Below are positions 36,401 through 48,800 of a DNA stretch of 64,000 bases, piece after piece; position 1 is the first letter of the stretch; each line of letters starts with the position of its first letter. Source of the stretch: Varanus komodoensis (taxonomy: Eukaryota; Chordata; Lepidosauria; Squamata; Varanidae); assembly GCF_004798865.1 (NCBI RefSeq), contig NW_025335941.1:15443734-15507733 (forward strand), read 5' to 3'. A program made the position numbers and the translations under genes. A model generated the notes under the pieces. The model had not been told where the DNA came from, did no database searches, and saw only the letters and a list, made by a program, of their open reading frames with translations.

Positions 36401-39400
36401 GTGATGCTTTCAGTGGCATTTAATTACATTCTGAAAACTGAACTCCTTTTTCAAGAAGCCTCTTGAGTGATCCCATGACACCTCCAGGCTGTGCATATGC
36501 TGCCATTGCCAAGATTGTATTGGATGCAAAATGCAGCATTAACATTGGCACTGCAGATGTTTTGCAAGTCAAGTTACAGCCCTATCCTGTCCAACTCCTC
36601 CACAAGAAAAGCTCACAGCAAGGCAGCTGAAGTGGCTTCCCATGGCAGGCCAGTGGAGCTATTCAAATCTGCACCATCTGAGTCTTAACCCCCACCCCAC
36701 CTCCCCTCCTTTTTGCAGCAAGGGGGTGAAATGCCTGTGAAAGGAGGAGCAGAAATAATTCTACCACCTCATTTCCTTCCTTATCTATACATCCCATCAT
36801 CTTTGCATTTGTGTTTGACTATACAGGCAGTTTCTGTCCTCTGTTAATGCAACAGTACTGATGATGGTTGCAGTGCCAGAAGAAGGCTGTCAGGATTAGG
36901 TTGACAAATATATACGTAGAGCTCCACAATTATGGCTTACCCTGATTATGTTTTAAACCTGGTCACTATTGCTCAGGATTGTTCTATGTTTATAAGAGCA
37001 AACTAATAATATTATCATAATTGTATTAGGGAGGATTTGTTTTCAAGTTTTGTGATCAAAAAATCTGTTAATATATTTTACGTCTTTTCTAGGTTCAGAT
37101 GATGCAGAAACCACGCTTTTGAAAGCTGTTTTACTTCATGTTATATGCCTCTATCAGCAAGCTGTTCCCCACTTGGTGGCACAGAGCAACTTTGATTTTA
37201 GCAAATTGATAAAAGGTAATTCTCAGTATATTTAAAGCTGTGGACTAAGGAATGCATTGAAGAGTGCTTACTTTTGCATGCAAGTATTCTTGAGTTCAGT
37301 TCATGGCGTCTCCAGCTAAAAGAACCAGATAATATATGATGCAAGATGGTCACAGTCTATTCTAGTTGTGTCTTAAACATTAATTTGCAAATGGTAGCAA
37401 ACAGTACCACACATTTCTATAATTAGAACCCCTCCCCTGCTTATTTCTGCATACAGTGCTGTTATTAATCAGAGGAGCAGGTCATAGTTAGCTCTGCCAC
37501 TGTGAGGTTAGAAACATAGATTTCATCTCAAGGTGGTGGGGACAAGCATTCATGTTCACTGAATAAAAGTAGCCATGTTTTTTCCTTTAAAATTCTATGT
37601 ACTGAACATAGGTCAGAGCTAAAAGGAAACCTTTTTGGAAGCAAAAAACCAAATGCATTTCAAACAAAAGTATAACTCAGACTGCTTCAGACAATGTGGA
37701 ATTCTGAGGCTTATGTAAGGTCTCATATGCATACCATATGATCTCGTGCAAAGAATGCATAACCTTTTGGCCCCAAGGGAGTTGCACACATATATGCACA
37801 CTCACATCAGCGATTTTCATACAGATAATGCTTTCCTTTCTCTTAGCAATGGCAAAAAGATTAAGATCTCCTGGGGAGGGAGTGGAGAACATTAGACAGT
37901 GAGAAGTTGATGGGGGTAATGGGTTTTCCAGTGATCACCAAGTCAGGGCACTCTTCTGGGGGCTACAGTAAAGATCTTGGATGGCCACCTCTTGCCACTG
38001 GGCCACAGGTTTTGCACCCCTGCTCTAGCAGACCTTCTGAGATCAGTGGGGCTTAAGGTTTTCAGAAGACAAGAAAGAATCCCAACCTACTTCCTGACCT
38101 AGCTACAACTTAGTATGAACAAATAAGCAGAAAAAAGTGCTTCCAAACATGGAGAGATGCAGTAATGTCTCCTCTTGTTCAAACATGAAAGGGCTGTTAA
38201 AATCTCAGCTACAGTGGACTACAGCACAAGCCTTCCATCCCATATTAAAGCAATAATTTTAGTATTCTAATAATATCTCAGCTGCAAGGCTTGGACCTAC
38301 CTGAAGATCCTTGTACTTCGACGACTATAGGAAGTGTTCTGCTTCAAGTTATGGGTAAAATTACCACAGACTACAAAGTGTTGGTGCATCTGTCATGCTG
38401 CAAGATGCTGGTTCAGGGTGACGCGTTGCCACTTACTGCCCACTCATTTAACAGGTTTTTTCCTGTCTCTTAGGGTGCTATCCTGTGCACATTTAGACAG
38501 AAAAGGGTCATTCGAAAAGGTCATTGCTGCATGGTTCAGCCAACATTGCTGGGAGTTGTAGGACTTTTTTCTGTTTAAATGTGCATAGGATTACACCCTT
38601 TAGTAGCCAGCATTTGTACATGCATTTGGGGGTGCTTAACTTTAAACTAGGTACTACAATGTGTTTTAGTCTGAAGAGCAAACAGAAATTATAGTTAATC
38701 CAGAATCTAACTGAAGTTTCTCACTAGAACCAGGTGTTGGGGACATACATTACTGATGCCTAAGTACTCCACTGGCTCCTGGTCCCTTTTTGGGCATAGT
38801 GTAAAGCACTGGTGTTTATTTTTAAAGCTTTGCATGGCTTGGAATGCGGATATTTGAAAGAGAGCTTGTTCCCACACCTTTATCTAAGGTGTGGGAAGGT
38901 CATCTGAAGTACCTTCCTCTAGGTACTGCCTCAGTCTGGCAGACTAAGGGGCATCTTCAGTGTGAAGCCCTGCCTCCTCAGGAAGGCTCACCTTATCCTA
39001 TTTCAATCCATTGCAGGCACCAGGAAAAGGACATTCTGTTTTCCAGGTCATCTTTTCCTGGTGCCTTAAAAACATCTCCTTTATATACTATGTATTTGCA
39101 TTTTTTGTAGTTTTCTAATCTGCATTTTATTCTACAATAAGCCTTCTGTAGCTGCACCCATGTCAGTTGCACTCCCAGCCGAATTAAATAATGCAGAGGG
39201 TGCCAAAAATATATATAGACGTTTTAAGAAAGAAAAAAACTATTAAAAACTGTCACATGGTGACGCTAGCCTTCATTTGATTAACACCATCTTTTGATTG
39301 AACTTTATAACGCTACTGGAAAATATGGTAGCATTGCTACCATAATTCAGCTTCAAAAGTAATAGAAAGATAACATCTCTTAAAATGTGTATATATATTT

Positions 39401-42400
39401 GGCACCCCCTGTATTTTCCAGAGAGTAAACATGCTCCTAATACCATTTTCAACATAACATACAGGTATCGTTACTGAAAAAGGGCTGCGACAAGAGATTC
39501 CTCCAATTTTACAGCATCACATTCTCCAAGTGGCTCTGGAATTGCCAGCAAACAAGTTTTCCTGGTTCAAAATACAGGTGTGTATTATGTACATAGGAGT
39601 GTTTTTCTATTGTTTTTTTACATTCAGCTGTGTGCTATCCTCTACATTTTGTTAGTCTTCCTATGACTATGCCTTATCCTTAAGGGAAGCCAGTATTTCA
39701 TGTTGGCAGTTCTGTTAACATCATGTAGGAGGAGGACTTTGCTTCTGCAGATAGGAGCATAATCCAGAATATGTGGTAGATATGAGATGATAAGACTAAA
39801 CTGTTTGTTAAAAATCATGAATACTGGGCAATGTCACTAGCTTTTAAAATAATAGGCTTATCCAGGTTCACCCCACTGGCATTGTCCTCTTTTGGTTAGA
39901 GTTATTTTCTGAAGAGAAGAATGGAGAGAACCTCTTCTTGATTAACTGCAGAAGGCCTTGCCTTCTGAAAGCTGGCACTGGGAGAGATGATTTTATTATT
40001 TTACATTTGCAAGGAGTAGGAAAGACCTCTAGAGAATCTACTCTTATTCTTTCAAGTTTAACAAGGGTATGATTTTTTTCTTTTGTATGCTTTGGAGTGG
40101 ATTTGTCTAAAATGAAAGAGTACAAAGTGAAATGACTAGGATACTAGATAAACAATAATGTTGCTTTGCTCTTAATTCAGTGTACAAACTTGTTTTGGAG
40201 GTTCAAAAACGGATCAAGAAGATTGTTCTTTGTGTGAGGTGTTGAATGAAGGCGAGAGGATTATGGGTAGATGCATAAGTATTCAGAGTAATTTACAAAA
40301 ACCAGCTGGGCACTACTTTTATTAGGATGAACCAAATGTCAGTGGAAACTGCATACTTGATTATGTTCTTCAGGGTACTATACAAGTTTTAGGCTGCATC
40401 TAGGATTGTTGTTACAAAGAAGCAAATGACAGCTGATTCCTCTATTTTTTAAACTTGCTTCTTTATCCCAGTTTTCCTATATACAACCTGAAACCTGCAT
40501 AGCACCCGTAAGGCAACTCCTGTTTCCACCTGCAATTTGAGACTATGGGTATACTAGGACATCACACTGAAATCTGATTTAGCAGGTCATTGATGAGGCA
40601 CATAAAGCTTTGTGTTTGTACACCTTCCCCCTTTGCTTTCATACAGGTGAGAAAAGTTCAGAAGATTAGACTTCTGCTTTCAGTTAATCACAATTTGTTT
40701 TGTTGACCAGACCTGGAATTTTGGTTAAAACTGACCATGGTTTGAAATGAGCTTGTTTGAAAAGCACCATAGCTAGGGTTAACCAGTTTGTTATTCCAGA
40801 GCTTATAAACTCTTCTTTCCCCGTCCATGAAATGGGGCAATACTAGCATGGTGAGCTTAGTGCTTATTGCATCTCTTTCTTCATACACATTGTGCTAAAT
40901 CTCTATTTAGCATGCTGTGATTAAATGCAGGCTTTGTGGTTTCAGCATCAAGCTAGCCTTTTACCTCTCTCCTCTTCTAACTGCTTCCCTTATTCATTCT
41001 CATGAGAAATTCAGCAGATTTCAAAATACTGCTTAGTTGATTGGTCTTATAAGTGTATTATGTAAATGGAAATTTTAGAATGTTTCTTCTGAATCAAAAT
41101 TACTATTGTTGCTTTTAGTATTCAGACTAAATATAGGAAGTTCTTGACTTAGATTTCTGTAGTTTCATCTCTGCAAACACAGGCTTCAATTGTAGGACTT
41201 GGCAATCAGTACATGGTTTTAAGCTTCCATATCTATGGAGAGACTCAGAACATCTTTATCAATTATAACAAATAAAAATGTGTTCTAGGATGAAGCTGAG
41301 AAGGTTTGCGGTGAACGATCAGTGTTTTATTTATTGATGAAAATGTTTGTGACAAGCAACCATTCACAGTTCAAAAAATCAACAAAGAAACTGATCATTA
41401 AGGTGAGCTTTTGTATTATTAAAGTTTTATTGTCTGTGCCCACAGAAAAGCTGTTGACATTGAACATGCCATAGAAGCTAGCAAAACAAGTGAACATCTT
41501 TCTGGTTTGTGCATGCACACTATCATATGTATTTCTACATATTTATACTAGTATATGTATTTTCTCTTAATACATGCAGTGGGAGAAATGTATACAAGAT
41601 GTATACAGTTGGAGAAATGGTTACATTTTTCTTACATGTTTTTTTTCACTGCAAAAATCAGAGAAATATGAAAAATTGAAGGATAATTGGTTTCCAGATT
41701 GTCTACTAGTTCAGGAAGTCCAAACTGTTGTTTGTATTAAAATGCAACCAGATTAATTTCTCCGCTATTGCTAGCTACAAATTTCTAATATTTTAATTAA
41801 AGCAGACAGTTTCCAGTCTTAATACAATGAAAAAGAAATATTACAGGGTCTTCTTAAAAAATTGCCTTTCCTTCGCTTTTTCCCCCATTAAGACTGCTAA
41901 TGCATTTTTTCTAGGAAGAATCAGTCAGTCTTGTTCTCAACCAAAGGTCATAACAAGTGCAATACATATTTAAATAAAGACAGAATTAAAAGAGTTGCCC
42001 AAATAAAAGTCATGATCCAAAGTTTCTTCTCAGTGATTGCCAGGACAACATGTAACATTTACTTTGATAAACTGCACCTTACTTTAACATCTGTCAGCTC
42101 AAATGAGAGTATTTTCTTATTTATTGTCTTGTATTCACAATTACACTCCAGTTTCTAATGGATAGTCCTATCAGCTGTCTTGTTCAGGAAAGGGGTTAGC
42201 TGGTCTTTTCTGGGATTTGTATACATAGAGAACAAAACAATAAATAATGTGGGAAGTGTTCCACCATGTGGGCTCCACAAATGCCAAGTTTTGTTTCATG
42301 GCATGCCATCCTTCAGTAGCCATTGTTTGCATAGTCTGAAAGTGTCAGGCCATGAATGCCTGCCTTGGCTTACAAGGGGCAAGAGCAATTGAACACTGAC

Positions 42401-45400
42401 AGCAAGACTGTTTAACAAATCTAAATGTAACATTTGCACAGCTGTCGGATCAGACTGAGCATCAGTATGTTGACGCAGAAAGTTTACTAAGACTGAACGG
42501 AGTAGTCAGCTGGGGCAGGGCCAGTGCCTTTTATGAAAAATATTGGCCCTGCAAAATGACCATCACATTTTAGCAGGGAGAGGTACTTCCTCTGCTAAAA
42601 AGAGTGGAGTAATCCCCCCCCCCACCAACGTGCACACCTGCAAGCGTGGATGCTGCAGAAAGGACCCATATCTCTGATGCATATTTGGGTAGCAAATTTC
42701 CTGTCCTCTTGTTTCTGGCAGTTAAGCAGCAGCCACTGTGGGGTTTATGTAACATGAGCTGCAATCCTGCTTGATCAGCTGTTTTGCAATGAGGGGGCAA
42801 TAGAAAGGGTTAAATCTACCCCCCCACCTGTCCTTTTTCTGAGCAGCTGAGTGATAAGATTGCAGCTTGTATGAAGCTACACATGTACCACCCTGGTTAT
42901 TGGACAGCGGGGAAAGCATGCCCAAAACCTGTTTGCATGTGTGCTACTCCATCCAAGCTGGATGACTGAACATGTAAAACCTGGATTTGTGTGTACACAG
43001 TCTCCAGGTGATTGTGCTTCCATGTTGATTTTAACTGTTCAGTTATTCAAAATTTTGATGTGGAGTCAGTATGGAAGCCTCCTATCAGATTGGCCTTTTG
43101 GATTGCTGTAGTTAAAGGAAAATGGTGAAGAGGGAGAAACAGGGCAGGTTCGCACACAATTCTAAGCCATCCCTGCTTAGAGTGTGCCTTGCAGGTGATT
43201 GGAATTGCCATGGGTTCTTCCTCTCAGCCCTTCAGACTGTTATGGCACGTATCCCAGGGGACTTTGCATTTTTTTCTTCTTCTTTCCATGCCCCCATCCA
43301 CTCTCCAGTTATTTCCCCTATAGTATTCATTTTGGTGGGGGGGGGGTCATAATTGGGGTCTGTCCCATGCGGCTGCCTTCTATTTTTTAACTGTCAGGAC
43401 AGTAACCCCAGCAATAAGAAGCTCCACAGAGAAGCCACAAAAGGAGGTGGTGGGGAGTTAATATCTCTACAGGAGAGGGGAAGATCAGGTGGAAGCTGGC
43501 TCTCTTGTGCATACTGGACTTCTTCCCTGGTCTGGAAGGGAGCAAAACTGAGGTTCAGATGGTGAACGCTTCATCTTTGTGCAAAGTATGTAATTCTTTG
43601 TGCAAAATTTGCAAATTATAGAATTCTTCGCACAGAGTACACAAAACCCACAAGCTGAATGTGTGGAAGCAGAAATCTGTTTGAACTTGCTTTCTGTAAG
43701 ATGTCCATACAAATGCTTAGCATGAAGTGTACTTAGGGCAGAAAGAAAGTGGGCCAGAGTCCAGGGAGCTAAGGAAATCTGATGGATTCCTCACACATCC
43801 CTAAAACTTTCTGGAGTAGCTGGAGAGTGGGATGGAAGTTCAAGGCTTAAGAAAAAGAGGGATGAGATGGTATCTTCCTGCCTGTGAGGTTTATGTAACA
43901 TGAGCTGCAATCCTGCTTGATCAGCTGTTCAGTCTTCCTGCCTTTGGTGCAGGAAGGCTTAAAAAAGGCTTAAAAGGCCTTGGATTCCTTTGGAACTTCT
44001 TAATTGTGCTGCTGGATTCCTCTTTTACTCTATTATTATTTTGCCCCAGTCCTTCTTAACTGTGTACAAATTAGCCTTGTCTCATCAGTGTCTTTGTATG
44101 TTTGCTCCTGCACCTTAGTGCTCCTTTTGACAGTTGAACCATTCAAGGAACTTGACCAGGGAAGACTACATGTATTGACAGCAGTAAGAGTGCACCTAGA
44201 GATGCTACTTCTGATGGTACAACTCCAGTTACACACTCTTGAGGCATCCTTTTTTTAAAAAGCTTGGGAATAAGTATTTCAAACTACCATTTTGACAGCA
44301 GTGGTGAGATTGTGAAAAGCAAATAGCACAGGATTTTTTGTCACGCCTGCCAAGCAGCTCTGTAACCAATTCCAGCAACCTGTGATGAAATTTGAACAAG
44401 CCCTTGAACAAGCCAGGAGTTATCATGGTTGCTTGTTTGTGGATAATAAGCCAGTCTGCAGAAAGTGCTTCAGGATCATATGACACAACAACCCATTGTG
44501 GCCAGCAGCTTGTCAGGACATGTGATGCAGGTCAGAGGCAATCCTTAAATAGCCCTAAAAAAGGTAATGGGTTATTTGATGATTGTCCAAACCCCAGGGA
44601 AACGCTGGCTGTTAGGCGGGCATGAGATGACATGCAAAAATGCCACCTAAGGTAAATTAACCAACGGTGGGCTGTCCTGTGGTGCACACCAGGTCACAGT
44701 AGGCTTATGTACTTTCAACAGTCTTTTATGTAACATTTATGTCCTTTAAATATAGTATGTTTTTAAATATGAGGTTTTTATTTTAAAAGCTAAGGTAAAA
44801 ACCACACTCCTATATGCTGCTGTTTTTGTTTAAACCAAGCAGCCAGAATAAGAGCTGCTGTGCAAAAATAAGCAAGCAAAAGCTTTGTATGATTATTGTT
44901 TCTTAACAGGTTTTGCACGACAGTGGAGTATTTGATTACACCTGGAAAGAACTTGAACTCTGGCTTGAACATTTGGATAACACAGTAGAAGTCAAAAAGG
45001 AAGCGGTGATTCAGTTTTTGGAAAGGGTGAGAAATGTGCAAATTAACCTGATTAACAGTGCCAAGAATAGCATTAGTGGGAACTTATTACCATTTGTTAT
45101 TATAAAGCAAACATGTTTCAAACAATCATGAATGAATTCTGAGAACTTTTCATCTGGTAGACCTTAAAGGAAATGAGATTATAGGAAAAAGCTTTTGTTA
45201 GAGATTTCCACTACAGTGGGTAGCATTGATAAAAGACTGAGGTAGTCTTTCACCATCAACTTTATATATTGCTGTGTTAGAGCAAAGAGGACAAAGAACA
45301 TGGAAAGGAAGGGCAGATTATATAAACCTTGCTTTAATTCTCCCAGTGACACTTTTGGTGCTCATACTGCTTCCTTTCTTTTGTGGAAGTCATAATTAAG

Positions 45401-45764
45401 CCTGGCATGCAGAGAAAAATGGCATGGTCCAGAAAGATTGCTTATCAGACAATTTATTTATTAAGAATAAGAATCCTTAACTCTCAGAGATACCACTTCA
45501 TTCTTTCACATCAGAACCAGACTAAATAAAGATGATAGAAATTTATTTTTTCTTCAATGACAACCCCAAATATTTAAGAATAAACTATTATGGAAGAAAG
45601 AGTGACAATTAAAATGAAATGTAGTCAGTGGTTTTAATTTAGTTTGCATATGTATCAGTAGAGCCTTTTATTTGTGATGGTTTCGTTTACCAGATAATCA
45701 GTTGTTCAAGAACTGCAAAAGGTAAACCTTTGTTTGTTCGCGCGCGCTTGTGCGCGCTCGCGCT

Positions 45765-45819
<55 letters not shown>

Positions 45820-48800
45820 TGTGAATGAGAGAGAGAGAGAGAGAGACTGAAACCTTAAAAAGTCACTTGTGGGCACTCAAGCTGCAAAGTATTGTAATGC
45901 TTGTCACCTATGGTGTAATGCTTGACACCTAAGGCATTTTGAATTGAATTGTGGCTTGGCACATAAATTATATGTTAACTACAGAATTGCTCAAAGGATT
46001 TATTTCAGGCATCAGTTAACATAAGGTTCTTTGCCAAATGCTGAAAGCTGCTGTGCTAATGTGGATTCCGGAAAGTTGGCATTTTTTGATACTTTCACTG
46101 AATTGGATTACATATGCCCAGATCAGTGGGATTTTTTATAAGAAAAATAATCAAAGAAAACCCTGGTTGTATGCATTGTTCTCCCATATGGACATAATTG
46201 GTGCCATTTTTGCCTACAGTTGCATTACTCTTAGTCACTTTTCTCTTGCAGCATTCACAATGAATGTTCATTTTTCTTTGCAGATCTTGGTAAAACTAGT
46301 GACCAACCCCTATCCATACACAGATAAGGCAGCAGACATTGTCCAGGAAGCCAGCGTTCTCCAGGCCAACTTGTTCAAACAAGACATTGATAATATCAGC
46401 CTACCAATCTCTCACATTGATGGTATGCCTTTGCACTTCAGGAATCCTTCTGATAATTTTCTGAAGATGTTTTGGGGAATTTCCTGGAACCAGCATTTCC
46501 AAAACTGGTTGGAGTTATGAGCTCCTCGAGTAAAATTTAAGTCATGATCAATGCATATCTGCTCACTTCAAGAGTTAGAATTTTGATACTTTCTACATCT
46601 GCAGAAAATAATGTTAGGACTTAAGTACTTTAATGAGGCAAGACACAAGTACTCTTAAGTTTAAGAAATCCAGAGTACAATAAGTCCTATCTCCTATAGT
46701 TATGACGGAAGGTGAATTGCAGTGCTGCTGTAGTTCTACCTTGCATATGATTCTTGTTTCAGTACAGTAAAACTGATACATTTTGTTTAGTGATGATCGC
46801 ACATTTCCTGTCAGCCATAGGCTTAGTTTCAACCAAGGTTTAAGCAAATCATAATTTAGAATCTAAACTGTGGGTGGGGCACTTTTGGCCCTCCAGANNN
46901 NNNNNNNNNNNNNNNNNNNNNNNNNNNNNNNNNNNNNNNNNNNNNNNNNNNNNNNNNNNNNNNNNNNNNNNNNNNNNNNNNNNNNNNNNNNNNNNNNTCT
47001 GGAGGGCTGTAAGTTTCCCACCTCTGATTGAAACCATGGTTGAAAAATGAGTAAGCAAGTGATGGTGTAGAGCTGTTTCTCTGCTTTAGTTTTCTGTCTT
47101 CTCAGCTTCATATGTTCCTAAGCAATCCCATCTCACTGGTGCAGTAACCTCCAGAAGCAGGACAATAGCTAAAGTTGTTTGTCAGACAGACGCTCTACTA
47201 AACCATAGTTAATTCAGGTTGCTGACACTAGTTTGCCAATTCACATACCACAGCAAGCCGTAATTGTAGCCCTTAACTCAGTTTTGGAGTGATGTCTCAA
47301 TGGAGCCAGCGAGTCTTCCTACCAATTGCTAACTCCATTTATTTAAAATAAATAGACCAGCATACTTGCTATAGGAAACATTACTTTTTAATAGATGCCG
47401 AATGTAAGACTTCCTTGTGTTAGTTGCTAGAATATCCTGTCGTGTCTTCTCTTCACAGTAATATAATTTGCTATATTTTAAAAAATGGCAGCTGATAGTA
47501 GCAAGTTTCTCAGGATGAACGAAAGGATACAAATGAAATGTTGTGTGCAGCATGCTATTATAAAATAGAACTTTGCTGGATTGTCGTGTATGCTTCATTT
47601 GCATATTAAGGATGAATGTGTATGAATATTATTGTTACTACAAATTGTTACTACTTTTGCACAGTGTTACTTATCTGAGATCCTTTTCTTCTGCTCCTAT
47701 TGACAATTTGGTCCTTGAAACAACCATCTTCCTAAACTAGTTTTTAACTTCTTAAACTAGATGTTTTGGATATGATTGATGTCCTTGTGGAGGGCAGTGA
47801 AGGCTTAAATGAAGAAATTGGATTTACCTTAAACGAAGACATGATTGTGAGCACGTTTCCATTCAGTGCTGTTGTCCCAGCATCCTTAGAAGCCAGGAAT
47901 AAGTTGCTTCTCGAAGCTGATGAAAATGCAAGAGGTATTTATTTGCTACTTTTTATTTTAAATGCCTAATGCTTAATAATATTTGCCGAGCTTTCCTCTG
48001 AGTTCTCATTAGGAATATGAGTTTTGGTCCTCATGGATGAAGCTTTAAACTGCAGGGTCGCTGAAACACACTTACTGCTTTGTGGGGATTCCCTACTTGC
48101 ATCTTTAATGTCCCATATGTATTTTTAAATGTACATCTTAGATGCCTAGGAAGTTCATAAATATTTGTGTCTTTAAACTAATGTCTTAAAATTATGTCTT
48201 TAAACATCGTTTCCAACTCCGGATCCTCCCCCAACACCCCAAGTTCAAGGTTTGCATGGCAAGTTGAACAACACAGAGATCTGTGGGATGTTTAGCACAG
48301 TGGTGATGAGCTAGTGATTGGGAGCCTGCTCATTGACTCCTACTCATTCACAGCAATCCACAGTTTGAGAAAAAGTGTCAGGATTTGGGGAAAACATCAT
48401 CTTCTGTATGATGGAATGAAGAGTGATTGTCCTACCTTTTTTGTGAAGGAAAGTTATAGTAGCACATAGGCACAAACATCTCCTGTCAGCTCATAGAGGT
48501 TTACTAGTTGGTTTGGCCCTTTTCTAGGAGTCTAAACATTGAAAGCAGACAGCAGTTTTGATTGTACTTGCAGTCATTGCTCAGGGAAAGAAACTATGTC
48601 AATGACTTGAAACTGTGAAGTGAAGTAGTCCAGTCTGGTTTTCACTGCTGCAGACTGAATCCTGCCTATTTCTTAAGGGCTACATTAGATTGGATTGAAA
48701 TTGATTAATCTAAATCCTGTTCTAATTAAGCCTATTTTGTAAGAAAAAAAGAACCAGGAGGGAACATTGAAGTGGAATCTGTTTAGGATTTTCCCCAGCA

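Noticed and set aside
36482-36545. LINE-like words (TTGTATTGGATGCAAAATGC)
   Set aside because: Only a short resemblance to the L2/CR1-type block; not supported by neighbouring sequence.
46038-46283. Open frame extending URB1 exon 17 upstream
   Set aside because: The conserved protein starts exactly at CTTTGCAG|ATC. The upstream part has no similarity to URB1 and is intron 16 sequence.
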